Assembly: GCF_022690685.1 (NCBI RefSeq)
Contig: NZ_JALCYY010000005.1
Coordinates: 1-64,000, forward strand
Direction: 5' to 3'
DNA length: 64,000 nt
From: Anaeromyxobacter terrae
GTDB lineage: Bacteria; Myxococcota; Myxococcia; Myxococcales; Anaeromyxobacteraceae
The notes under the pieces are model-generated. The model was not told where the DNA came from and ran no database searches. It saw only the letters and a program-made list of their open reading frames with translations. The stretch's first letter is position 1. Each line of letters starts with the position of its first letter. A program made the position numbers and the translations under genes. This document shows, one piece after another, positions 35,115-43,175 of the stretch.

Positions 35115-35909
35115 TCAGTGCGTGATCTGACCCAGGAACGCCCGGATCCGGTCGTTGCGCTGGCGCTCGAAGAACTCGTCCACCGGCGCGTCCTGCAGCA
35201 GCTCGCCGTGGTCGAAGAAGAGGATGCGGTCCCCGACCTCGCGCGCGAACCGCATCTCGTGCGTGACGACGATCATCGTCATGCCCGAGCGCGCCAGGTC
35301 CTTCATCACGTCGAGGACCTCGTTGATCATCTCCGGGTCGAGCGCGCTCGTGGGCTCGTCGAAGAGCAGCACCTTCGGGTTCATCGCCAGCGCGCGGGCG
35401 ATGGCGACGCGCTGCTGCTGGCCGCCGGAGAGCTGGAACGGGTGCTTGCGGACGTGGTCGGCGAGCCCGACGCGGGTGAGCAGCTCCAGCGCGGCGCGGA
35501 TCGCCTCGCCGCGCGGCGCGCCGCGCACCCGGCGGGGCGCGAGCGCCACGTTCTCGAGCGCGGTGAGGTGCGGGAAGAGGTTGAACTGCTGGAACACCAT
35601 GCCCACCTCGCGGCGGATGGCGTCGAGGTTCCGCACGCTGTCGTCGAGCTCGATCCCGTCCACCACGATGCGCCCGGAGTCGTGCTTCTCGAGGCGGTTC
35701 AGGGTGCGGAGGAACGTGGACTTGCCGGAGCCGGAGGCGCCGATGATGACGGCCACCTCGCCCTCGTAGAAGCGCGTCGTCACGTCGCGCAGCACGTGCG
35801 CCGCGCCGAAGTGCTTGTTCACGCCCTCGGCCACGATGAGCGGCGGCCGCTCGGCGGTGGGCGAGGGGGCGGGGTGGACGAGCGACATGGGGGGCGTCCT
35901 CTCGCTCAT
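35115..35909 (-). CDS. Polar amino-acid ABC transporter ATPase (HisP/GlnQ-type)
   Basis: 264 aa from ATG 35909, which overlaps the permease TGA in ATGA; an internal ATG at 35888 is possible. A ~22-residue hydrophilic extension precedes the domain. Walker [45 protein letters not shown], Walker [15 protein letters not shown] and H-loop VTHEM are complete. It is followed 70 bp later by porin 2. Confidence 0.9.
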   Translation of the reverse strand: MSERTPPMSLVHPAPSPTAERPPLIVAEGVNKHFGAAHVLRDVTTRFYEGEVAVIIGASGSGKSTFLRTLNRLEKHDSGRIVVDGIELDDSVRNLDAIRREVGMVFQQFNLFPHLTALENVALAPRRVRGAPRGEAIRAALELLTRVGLADHVRKHPFQLSGGQQQRVAIARALAMNPKVLLFDEPTSALDPEMINEVLDVMKDLARSGMTMIVVTHEMRFAREVGDRILFFDHGELLQDAPVDEFFERQRNDRIRAFLGQITH

Positions 35910-36691
35910 CGGCGCTGCTCGACGTCGAGGCGCTGCTCGATCGCCCCGGAGATGCGGGTGAGCACGGTGGTGAGGACGAGGTAGATCGTCGCGGTCGTGG
36001 CGAGCGTCGGCACGGGCTCGAACGTGGCGGCCTGGAGCCGGTTGCCGACGTTGGAGAGCTCCACCACCCCGATCACGTAGGCGAGCGACGAGTCCTTGAG
36101 GAGCGCCACCACGTTGTTGACGAGCGGCGGGAGCGCGATCTTGAACGCCTGCGGGAAGACGACGTCGCGGAAGGTCTGCACGGGCGACAGGCCGAGCGCG
36201 CGGGCGGCCTCGGTCTGGCCCTTCGGCACCGCGACGATGCCGGCGCGGATCGCCTCCGCGTTGTAGGCGCCGACGTTCACCGCGAGCGCCACCACCGCCG
36301 AGCTGAAGTCGGAGAGCTGGAGGCCCGGGACGATCGCCGGCAGCGCGAAGTACACGAACAGCACCTGCACGAGGAGCGGCGTGCCCCGCACGGCCCAGAC
36401 GTACAGGTCGGCCGCCCAGCGGATCGGCGGGAACGGCGCGAGCTTCGCCACGGCGCTGAGGACGCCGATGGCGATCCCGCTGAGGCCGGAGGCGAGCGTC
36501 AGCCAGACCGTGACGCGCGTGCCGCTCGCGAACTCCTCGGCGACCGGCCCGATGGGATCGGGCAGCCACGAGAGCGGCTTCGCGACGCCCCACATGAAGA
36601 GCACGAGCAGCGCCGCCGAGGCGGCGATGGTCGCGGTGCTCCGCTGCTGGCGGGTCCAGCGCGCGGGCCAGACGCCGAGGGCGACGTTCAT
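35906..36691 (-). CDS. Polar amino-acid ABC transporter permease
   Basis: 261 aa, about six membrane segments, with one extra segment near the N-terminus (about 21-40). [40 protein letters not shown] and the coupling EAARALGLSPVQTFRDVVFP are typical of HisM/ArtQ/GltK permeases. It starts 37 bp after the binding protein and overlaps the ATPase by 4 bp. Confidence 0.9.
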   Translation of the reverse strand: MNVALGVWPARWTRQQRSTATIAASAALLVLFMWGVAKPLSWLPDPIGPVAEEFASGTRVTVWLTLASGLSGIAIGVLSAVAKLAPFPPIRWAADLYVWAVRGTPLLVQVLFVYFALPAIVPGLQLSDFSSAVVALAVNVGAYNAEAIRAGIVAVPKGQTEAARALGLSPVQTFRDVVFPQAFKIALPPLVNNVVALLKDSSLAYVIGVVELSNVGNRLQAATFEPVPTLATTATIYLVLTTVLTRISGAIEQRLDVEQRR

Positions 36692-36728
36692 GGGACCAGC
36701 TCGAGGGCGGCGCCGCGGAGGCGTGGGC

Positions 36729-37490
36729 TCACCGGCAGCGGACGTCCTCGTTCAGGTACTTCTTGGAGATCTTCTCATACGTCCCGTCGGCCATGATCTC
36801 CGCGAGCGCCTTGTTCAGCGCCTGCTGGAGCGAGCTGTTGCCCTTCTTCACGGCCATGGCGATCCGCTCCACGAACACGAAGTCGCCGATCTTGAGCCCC
36901 GCGCCGCCGTTCGACTCGACGGCCGCCTTGGCCACGAAGCGATCGGTCACCCAGGCGTCCACCCGGCCCGCCGCCAGCGCCGAGCGGGCGTCGGTGTCCT
37001 TGGGGAAGTTCTTCACTTCCTTGATGCCCGGGATCTTCTGGACGTGCGCGAGGTACGTCGTCCCGGTCTGCACCGCGACGACCTTGCCGGCCAGGTCCTT
37101 CACGGTGCGGATGGCGGGGTCCTTCGCGACGATCACGCCGCCCGAGCAGTAGTGCGGATCGGTGAACGTCACGGCCTTCGAGCGCTCCTCGGAGACGCCG
37201 AAGGAGGCGATCACCATGTCCCAGCGATCCTGGCGGAGCCCGGCGAGCAGCGCGTCGAACGACAGGGCCCGCCACTCGATCCCGACGCCCATCTTCTTCG
37301 CGACGGCGTCCGCGACGTCGATCTCGAAGCCGGTGAGGGTCGGGCCGCGGAAGAAGTTGAAGGGAGGGAACGCGCCCTCCGAGGCCACGACCATGGTCCC
37401 CGACGCCTTGATCTCCTCGAAGGTGCGGGCCTGCGCCGGCAGCGCGGCGAGGGTCAGCGTGAGGGCCAGGAGCTTCGTGAGGGTCTTCAT
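36729..37490 (-). CDS. Polar amino-acid ABC transporter substrate-binding protein
   Basis: 253 aa from ATG 37490, Sec signal peptide ending near LPAQART (about 22). The SBP family 3 fold has GTMVVASEGAFPPFNFFRGP, TGFEIDVADAVAKKMGVGI, DMVIASFGVSEERSKAVTFT and GKVVAVQTGTTYLAHVQ. Two Cys residues, one near residue 115 and one at the C-terminus (DVRCR), could form a disulfide. It is the first gene of a possible ten-gene train ending in benE. Ligand unknown. Confidence 0.88.
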   Translation of the reverse strand: MKTLTKLLALTLTLAALPAQARTFEEIKASGTMVVASEGAFPPFNFFRGPTLTGFEIDVADAVAKKMGVGIEWRALSFDALLAGLRQDRWDMVIASFGVSEERSKAVTFTDPHYCSGGVIVAKDPAIRTVKDLAGKVVAVQTGTTYLAHVQKIPGIKEVKNFPKDTDARSALAAGRVDAWVTDRFVAKAAVESNGGAGLKIGDFVFVERIAMAVKKGNSSLQQALNKALAEIMADGTYEKISKKYLNEDVRCR

Positions 37491-37798
37491 CGCGCGATTC
37501 CCAGGTGTCCGAGGAGCGCGGACCCGCCGCGCCGGATGCACACGAGGCCGCCGGGGGCAAGCGTGAACGGCCCCTGGTGCTCGGCGGGGGGTGGTAGCCC
37601 GCGCGGGGCGCGATTGTCAATCGGTCGCCGGAACGAGTCGTCGTGGCACGGCCCATCGAGCGGGCGAGGCCTCTCTCGCCGCCCGCGGCGCGCTACCGGA
37701 GCCCGCGGATCAGGCCACGCGCGCGGGCAGCAGCTCGTCCGCCGCCCGGGCCGAGTCGCCGGTCGTACTTCTCCGGGATGGAGTGGTGCCTGCCGGTC
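37491..37798. promoter_or_regulatory. Intergenic region with candidate promoter of the polar amino-acid operon
   Basis: About 308 bp. On the minus strand TTGACA (37615-37620) is followed after 17-18 bp by a weak -10 (TACCAC, ending near 37591), about 100 bp before the binding-protein ATG. The remainder, 37621-37758, shows no believable ORF. The duplicated 13-mer at 37759-37771 lies at its far end. Confidence 0.4.
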
Positions 37799-37817
37799 CT
37801 AGGCCCGGTCGTACTTC
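37759..37817. repeat. 13-bp direct repeat at the GST gene end
   Basis: CCGGTCGTACTTC occurs at 37759-37771 and 37805-37817. The second copy encodes the final GST residues KYDR; the first, translated on the minus strand, again gives PEKYDR followed by a run to a stop. It may be the relic of a duplicated or exchanged gene end. Confidence 0.45.
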
Positions 37818-38446
37818 GAGATGGACTCCTGCTCCGCCGCGGCGCCCGCGACCCACTTCACGACGGCGGGGTGACGCCAGACCGCGTCGGCGTACGCGGC
37901 CTCCGGGCCGTCCAGCGCGACGCCGTAGGTGCGAAACCGGCCGACCACCGGGGCGAACATGGCGTCGGCGATGCCGAACCGGCCGAACAGGTACTCGCCG
38001 TCGCGCGGGACGGAGCGGAGCTCCCGCCAGATCTCGCGGATGCGGGTGACGTCGGCGAGCACCTCCGGCGCCAGCGGGCCGACCGTCCGGCGGAGCCGCA
38101 CGTTCATCGGCAGGGTCGAGCGCAGGGCCTGGAAGCCCGAGTGCATCTCCGCCGACACGGCCCGGGCCACCGCCCGCGCGCCGCGGTCCGCGGGCCAGAG
38201 CCCCGCCGCAGGGAACCTCTCCGCGAGGTGCTCGCAGATGGCGAGCGAGTCCCAGACGACGAGCCCCTCGTCGCGGAGGACCGGCACGCGGCCGGCGGGC
38301 GAGAACTCGCGGATCCGCCGCGCGGTGTCCGGCCGGTCGAGCGGGACCCGGAGCTCCCGGTACGGCGCCCCCGTCAGCTCGAGCGCGAGCCAGGCCCGCA
38401 TCGACCACGACGAGTAGTTCTTGTTTCCGATGACGATCTCGAGCAC
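37799..38446 (-). CDS. Glutathione S-transferase family protein
   Basis: 215 aa from GTG 38446; another GTG at 38455 overlaps the DUF2917 stop and is an alternative. The N-terminal thioredoxin-like domain reads IGNKNYSSWSMRAWLALELT, with SPAGRVPVLRDEGLVVWDSL then AICEHLAERFP binding glutathione. An all-helical domain follows from about residue 90. NYSSWS is typical of the GST subgroup that uses Ser or no Cys. It is probably in operon with DUF2917; the role, such as detoxification, is inferred. Confidence 0.85.
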   Translation of the reverse strand: MLEIVIGNKNYSSWSMRAWLALELTGAPYRELRVPLDRPDTARRIREFSPAGRVPVLRDEGLVVWDSLAICEHLAERFPAAGLWPADRGARAVARAVSAEMHSGFQALRSTLPMNVRLRRTVGPLAPEVLADVTRIREIWRELRSVPRDGEYLFGRFGIADAMFAPVVGRFRTYGVALDGPEAAYADAVWRHPAVVKWVAGAAAEQESISKYDRA

Positions 38447-38451
38447 GCGCC

Positions 38452-38769
38452 TCACCCTCGCTGAACGGAGGCCGGGAGGATAGCCGCGGGGCGGGCAGCG
38501 GTCACCTCGCGCCGCGGCTCGGACACGAAGAGGCGCGAGGGCGCGAGCGCGAAGGCCACGACGCGCCCGCGGCCCGGCAGCCGCAGCTCCTCGCCGGCCG
38601 AGAGGACGTGGTCCTCGGGATCGCCCGACTGCGTGACGTGGAGGAGCCCGGCCTCCGCGCGGAGGACCACCCCGCGGCGGCCCGGCTGCACCCGCGTCGT
38701 CGCCTCCGCCGGGAGAACCCGGCTGCCCGTACCCCGATCGCTCCACCCGAACGGCCAAGCTCCGAACAT
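38452..38769 (-). CDS. DUF2917 domain protein
   Basis: 105 aa from ATG 38769, with GAGGAAGG upstream. The DUF2917 core GLLHVTQSGDPEDHVLSAGE and ELRLPGRGRVVAFALAPSRL is at about 41-80. The function is unknown. A small cupin-like beta barrel is predicted from the alternating pattern (inference). It ends at the GST start and is divergent from a LysR gene, with the triple RTGCAC site between them. Confidence 0.65.
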   Translation of the reverse strand: MFGAWPFGWSDRGTGSRVLPAEATTRVQPGRRGVVLRAEAGLLHVTQSGDPEDHVLSAGEELRLPGRGRVVAFALAPSRLFVSEPRREVTAARPAAILPASVQRG

Positions 38770-38847
38770 GACGCCTTCCTCGCTTCCGGCGACGGCTTCC
38801 CCGCCGCCCTCGAGCCAGATCTTGCCCGCTCCGCCCGCCGGCGTATC

Positions 38848-38884
38848 TGCACGTTTGTGCACTCCGGGCGTGCACGGATGCACG
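38848..38884. promoter_or_regulatory. Multiple RTGCAC operator between DUF2917-GST and lysR
   Basis: TGCAC (38848-38852) faces GTGCAC (38857-38862) as an inverted pair; then come seven bases, GTGCAC (38870-38875), two bases, and ATGCAC (38878-38883). The last three hexamers and their spacings match 22020-22047 upstream of eamA, with 16 identical contiguous bases. It lies 88-115 bp before the DUF2917 start and just before the LysR start. Confidence 0.6.
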
Positions 38885-38896
38885 GTCTCGGACAAG

Positions 38897-39850
38897 ATGA
38901 GGCGCATGTTCGCCTGGGACGACCTCCGCATCTTCCTCGCCGTCCACCGTGCCCGCAGCCACGCCGGCGCCGCGCGCGCGCTGCACACCGCCTCCACCAC
39001 CGTCGGCCGGCGCCTGGCCGCGCTGGAGGCCGCCGTCGGGGCGCGTCTCTTCACCCGCACGCCGGAGGGCCTCGCGCCGAGCGCGGCCGCGCAGCGGCTC
39101 CTGCCGCACGCGGAGCGCGTGGAGGCGGAGCTGCTCGAGGCCGAGCGCGCCCTCTCGGGCGCCGACTCGCGCCCGACGGGCTCCGTGCGCGTCACGACCG
39201 GCGACGGCTTCGCCTCCTTCGTCCTCGCGCCCGCCCTGCCCGCGTTCCTCGAGGCCCACCCCGGCCTCACGCTGGAGATCCGCGCCGACGTCCGCGCCCT
39301 GGATCTCACCCGCGGCGAGGCCGACGTCGCGGTCCGCCTCTTCCGCCCGCGGGAGCGATCGCTCGTGGCGCGCCGCCTCGGCCTCGAGCGCTACGCGTTC
39401 TTCGCCGCGCCCGCCTACCTCGCCCGCCGCGGCACGCCGCGCCACCCGCGCGACCTCGCGCGGCACGACCTCATCCTCTACGACCAGGACTTCGACCGGA
39501 TGCGCACGCAGTCCTGGGTGCGCCAGACCGCGGCCGGAGCGCGCGTCGCCGTCCGCGCCAGCACGACCACGACGATGCACGCCGCGTGCGCCGCCGGCGC
39601 GGGCATCGCGCTCCTCACGGTGAGCACGGTGCGCGACGACCCGGCGTTCGCGGCGGTGCTGCCCTCCCTCCGGCCGCCGCCGAACGAGATCTGGGCGGTG
39701 ACGCACCCCGAGCTGCGGGCGACCGCGCGCGTGGCCACGGTCCTGCGCTGGCTCGAGGCGCTCGTCCTGGCGAGCGAGGGGCCCGCGGGGGCGGCGGACG
39801 CGCCCGGCCTCAGCGCCGGGCCGTGGCCAGCCGCACGCCGAACCCGATGA
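38897..39850 (+). CDS. LysR family transcriptional regulator
   Basis: 317 aa from ATG 38897 (ATG 38906 also possible). The N-terminal winged HTH has FAWDDLRIFLAVHRARSHAG, ALHTASTTVGRRLAALEAAV and GARLFTRTPEGLAPS, then a linker helix and a LysR substrate-binding domain from about 93. It probably controls the divergent DUF2917-GST genes. The frame is open much further upstream, but that part crosses the operator and is not family-like. Its 3' end overlaps the convergent lysE by 41 bp. Confidence 0.88.
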   Translation: MRRMFAWDDLRIFLAVHRARSHAGAARALHTASTTVGRRLAALEAAVGARLFTRTPEGLAPSAAAQRLLPHAERVEAELLEAERALSGADSRPTGSVRVTTGDGFASFVLAPALPAFLEAHPGLTLEIRADVRALDLTRGEADVAVRLFRPRERSLVARRLGLERYAFFAAPAYLARRGTPRHPRDLARHDLILYDQDFDRMRTQSWVRQTAAGARVAVRASTTTTMHAACAAGAGIALLTVSTVRDDPAFAAVLPSLRPPPNEIWAVTHPELRATARVATVLRWLEALVLASEGPAGAADAPGLSAGPWPAARRTR

Positions 39851-40433
39851 GCAGGAGGCCGGTGGCGCTCTCCAGCGCGCGGTTCACCTTGGGGTCGGCG
39901 AGCACGCCACGGATCCGCGCGACGAACAGGGTGACGAGCGACAGCCAGATGACGCCTTCGGTGAAGTGGATGCCGGCGAGGAGGATCGACTTCGCCAGCA
40001 CCGGGTCGCCGGGGCCGATGAACTGCGGCAGGAAGGCGAGGTAGAAGATCGCGACCTTGGGGTTCAGGACGTTGTTCAGCATCCCCTCCACGAAGGCGCG
40101 ATGAGCGCCGATCGGCTCCGCGGCCTGCGCGATGACGGCGCCGCTGCGCGCCGCGCTCCAGATCGCCTGGAGGCCCAGGAAGACGAGGTAGGCGGCGCCG
40201 GCGAGCTTCACGATCTCGAAGGCCCTCGCCGAGCGCACGAGGATCACCGAGAGCCCGAGCGCGGACAGCGTGGCGTGGACGAAGAGGCCGGCGCAGACGC
40301 CGAGGACCGTGAGCATGCCGGCGCGGCGCCCGCGGACGAGCGCGCTGCGGACGACGAGCATGGTGTCGGCCCCCGGCGTGAGGGTGATGAGCGCGGCGAT
40401 GCCGGTGAACGCGAGGACGCGGGCGTCGAGCAT
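39810..40433 (-). CDS. LysE/RhtB family amino-acid exporter
   Basis: 207 aa from ATG 40433. LTPGADTMLVVRSALVRGRR, GLFVHATLSALGLSVIL, GAAYLVFLGLQAIWSAAR and FVEGMLNNVLNPKVAIFYLA then FLPQF are the family core. It has six hydrophobic segments and is an inner-membrane exporter of amino acids. Its stop lies inside the end of the lysR gene on the other strand (41-bp tail-to-tail overlap). It is divergent from osmC. Confidence 0.9.
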   Translation of the reverse strand: MLDARVLAFTGIAALITLTPGADTMLVVRSALVRGRRAGMLTVLGVCAGLFVHATLSALGLSVILVRSARAFEIVKLAGAAYLVFLGLQAIWSAARSGAVIAQAAEPIGAHRAFVEGMLNNVLNPKVAIFYLAFLPQFIGPGDPVLAKSILLAGIHFTEGVIWLSLVTLFVARIRGVLADPKVNRALESATGLLLIGFGVRLATARR

Positions 40434-40537
40434 CCACCTGCCATACACCCGCGGCCTCGAACGGGGAAACACCTGGGGCGCGCGGGCCCTCCGCGCCGGC
40501 TACACTCTCCACGCGTCCCTTTCCGAGGAGGTCGCTC

Positions 40538-40972
40538 ATGGCCGGCGTACCCGGCGTACGGATGTCCGCCCAGATCGAGGGCCTCACCTGCCTGCTCACC
40601 CACGGCCCCTCCGGCACCACCCTCACCACCGTGCCGCCCAGGGACAACGGCGGCACCGGGCAGAGCTTCTCGCCGACCGACCTCGTGGGAGCGGCGCTCG
40701 CCTCGTGCGCGCTCAGCACGATGGCGCTCGTGGCCCAGCGCGAGGGGCTGGCGTGGGGCGACGCCCGCGCTGAGGTGGAGAAGCGCATGACGCCGCCGCC
40801 GCGCCGCATCGGCGAGCTGGTGCTCGTCATCGACATGCCGCGCGAGGCGCGCCCCGAGGAGCGGGCGCGCCTCGAGGAGATCGCGCGCACGTGCCCGGTG
40901 GCGCGGAGCCTCCACCCGGACGTGAAGGTGCCGATGGAGTTCCGGTACCCGGCGCTCGATCCCGCGAGGTGA
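40538..40972 (+). CDS. OsmC/Ohr family protein
   Basis: 144 aa. The first conserved Cys is in SPTDLVGAALASCALSTMAL (near 58) and the second in RTCPVARSLHPDVKV (near 117), the two cysteines of OsmC-type peroxidases. GAGGAGG lies about 9 bases upstream of ATG 40538. It reduces organic hydroperoxides in characterised members; the substrate here is not known. It is convergent with the PKD lipoprotein across a hairpin. Confidence 0.85.
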   Translation: MAGVPGVRMSAQIEGLTCLLTHGPSGTTLTTVPPRDNGGTGQSFSPTDLVGAALASCALSTMALVAQREGLAWGDARAEVEKRMTPPPRRIGELVLVIDMPREARPEERARLEEIARTCPVARSLHPDVKVPMEFRYPALDPAR

Positions 40973-41009
40973 GGCGAGCCCGACCTCGCTCGCGAGCGCC
41001 GAGCGCGAA

Positions 41010-41048
41010 GGGCCGGCGCGCCGCGCGGAGGGCGCGACGAGCCGGCCC
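41010..41048. terminator. Bidirectional hairpin between osmC and the PKD lipoprotein gene
   Basis: The arms GGGCCGGC (41010-41017) and GCCGGCCC (41041-41048) are complementary, with a GC-rich 23-base interval that can fold further. It lies in the 101-bp gap of two convergent genes. No T-run on either side, so termination efficiency is uncertain. Confidence 0.45.
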
Positions 41049-41073
41049 CGAGCGGCCGCGACGGCGAACGGTG

Positions 41074-42987
41074 TCAGTACCCGACGACCCCGTACGGCGT
41101 CAGCAGCCCCGAACTGGCGTCCACCTCGAAGAGGACGAAGCGCCTCGCGCCGTCGCTGGAGAAGAACGCGAACCGCCCGTGCGCCAGGAAGCCCTTGCCG
41201 CCCACGCCGACGCGCGGAAACGCGATCGTCTCCTGCCTGGCGAGGAAGTCGTCGCCGAACACCCGGAGCTCCGCGTCGGCGGCCGGCTGCGGAGGGTAGG
41301 TCGAGCCGTCGGCCGGGATCGCAAGCACCTGGCGCGCCGCGAGCGAGTGATCCACCCAGCGCACGCGCGAGGTCGCCTCCAGGGCGCCGGCGTAGGTCAT
41401 GTCCGCGCCCGACGCCGAGCCGGCCGTGGTGTTCGAGTGGAAGGTGTTGCCGCAGGCGGTGAAGATCTGCAGCCCGTCCTCCGAGATCCAGAGGTCCCCG
41501 CACATGGCGTAGTCGCCGTGGTACGGCGAGTCGTACAGGTACTTCGCCGTGCCGGCCGTGATGTCGTACTTCTCGAGGTCCAAGGGTGAGCCGGTGGTGC
41601 CTTCGCCGTAGATGGCCGCGCCGCCGGGATGCAGCTTCGCCTTGGTCCGCTCGTAGATGGCCCAGCTCGAGCTCAGCGTCTCGACGCCGGTCGAGACGTT
41701 CAGGCAGTGGATCTCCACCCACTGATCGATGCGGGGGAACGCGTACGCGAAGCCGTTCCCCGCCAGCACCACGTCGAAGACGTCGGCGGTGGTCGCGATG
41801 ACCCTCTCCACGGTGACCGGCGCGGGCGAGAGCCGCACGTACGACACGTAGCCGTTGTGGCCGACGGCGGCGTGGAGCCCGTCCGGCGAAACGCTCACGG
41901 CGGTCGGCGCGAGCGAGAGGACCACGGACTGCTCGGTCCCCGCGACGGGATCGGCGACGTAGAGGCGATTGGGCGAGGTCCCCACCGTCACCACGCGGTC
42001 GAGCGGCCGCGAGTACTCGGCGTCCACCACCGAGTGGCCCAGCAGCCAGACCTTCCTGTGCACCGTGACCTGGACGACGTCGGCGGCCACGCTCACGAGC
42101 GAGCCGTCGCTCACGAGGAGCGAGAAGGCGTAGACGCCCTCGGCGTCGAAGGTCACCGTCGGGCTGCACGCGGCCGCGTCGGAGAGCGCCGCGCCGCTGC
42201 CGGTCGGGCGGGCGGTTAGGGTCCAGGCGCAGGTGAGCGGGTCGCCGTCCGGGTCGGTCGAGGCGCTCGCCGAGAGGGCCAGCGTGGCGCCGTCGTTCGA
42301 CTCCAGATCCGGGCCGGCGTTTGCCACCGGCGCGTGGTTGCGCACGGTGAGGGTCACGTCGTCCGCCGAGGAGAGCGCGCCGTCGCTCACCGTCAGCCGG
42401 ACCACGTACGTGCCGAAGACGTCGGGGGTGATCGAGGCGGCGGCGGTGGCCACGCCGGACAGGGCCGCCGCGCTGCCGATGGGGCGCGACACCAGGGTCC
42501 ATGCGTAGCTGATGGGATCGCCATCGGGATCGTGGCTCGCCGCGCCCGAGATCGAGAGCGCGACGCCGCGACTGCCCTCGCGGTCCGCGCCGGCGCTGGC
42601 GACCGGCGGCTGGTTCTCGCAGGTGATGGTCACCTCGTCGTTCACGGGCGGGTTCAGGCCGTCGGAGACCTGAAGGCGCACGACGTAGAGGCCCGGGACG
42701 TCCGCGGTGAACCGCGTGACCTCCGAGGTGGGGTCCTGCAGGATCGCGGTGCTCCCCGCCGGCCTCGAGACCATCGACCAGAGGTGCGTGAGGGGGAAGG
42801 CCTCGGGGTCCACGCTCGCCGAGCCGTCCAGCGTGACGACGGCGTTCTTGCCGACCGAGCGATCGAACCCGGCCTGCGCGATCGGCGGGCGATTGCCCGG
42901 GATCCCCGGGGCTGGCTTGTCGCTGCTGCTGCAGGCGACGAGAGCGCAGAGCGCGAGCGCGGCGGCGCCGCGGCAGGTGACGTTCAT
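41074..42987 (-). CDS. Lipoprotein with three PKD-type domains and a propeller-like region
   Basis: 637 aa from ATG 42987 with GGGAGGG upstream. Lipobox ALVAC (Cys about 19), then three Ig/PKD-like domains at about 32-115, 117-208 and 210-302. Each contains NRPPIAQAG or NHAPVANAG-type openings and the DPDGDP-SYAWTL motif. The rest (about 303-637) has repeating VSPDGLHAAVGHNG-type blades, resembling a beta-propeller or a periplasmic surface protein. It may bind a surface ligand. It is 188 bp downstream of ackA. Confidence 0.75.
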   Translation of the reverse strand: MNVTCRGAAALALCALVACSSSDKPAPGIPGNRPPIAQAGFDRSVGKNAVVTLDGSASVDPEAFPLTHLWSMVSRPAGSTAILQDPTSEVTRFTADVPGLYVVRLQVSDGLNPPVNDEVTITCENQPPVASAGADREGSRGVALSISGAASHDPDGDPISYAWTLVSRPIGSAAALSGVATAAASITPDVFGTYVVRLTVSDGALSSADDVTLTVRNHAPVANAGPDLESNDGATLALSASASTDPDGDPLTCAWTLTARPTGSGAALSDAAACSPTVTFDAEGVYAFSLLVSDGSLVSVAADVVQVTVHRKVWLLGHSVVDAEYSRPLDRVVTVGTSPNRLYVADPVAGTEQSVVLSLAPTAVSVSPDGLHAAVGHNGYVSYVRLSPAPVTVERVIATTADVFDVVLAGNGFAYAFPRIDQWVEIHCLNVSTGVETLSSSWAIYERTKAKLHPGGAAIYGEGTTGSPLDLEKYDITAGTAKYLYDSPYHGDYAMCGDLWISEDGLQIFTACGNTFHSNTTAGSASGADMTYAGALEATSRVRWVDHSLAARQVLAIPADGSTYPPQPAADAELRVFGDDFLARQETIAFPRVGVGGKGFLAHGRFAFFSSDGARRFVLFEVDASSGLLTPYGVVGY

Positions 42988-43175
42988 GTTCCCTCCCTGG
43001 AGCACCGCAGCTCGCGCGTCGGGCCTTCCGCGCACCGACGGTTGCTTTTCGACCGGGCGTGCATCGTAGCCGAGCCGGATCGGTCCCGGCGAGCAAGCGG
43101 CTCCGCGCCCACCGCGGCGCACGTCACCCCACCCCGCCTTCCGCCGGCCGCGTGGCCGCCGGCGACGCGGGTGCG

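Noticed and set aside
38633-38896. Longer LysR protein beginning at 38633
   Set aside because: The additional part crosses the operator repeats and is not like LysR N-termini; normal LysR proteins begin just before the HTH.
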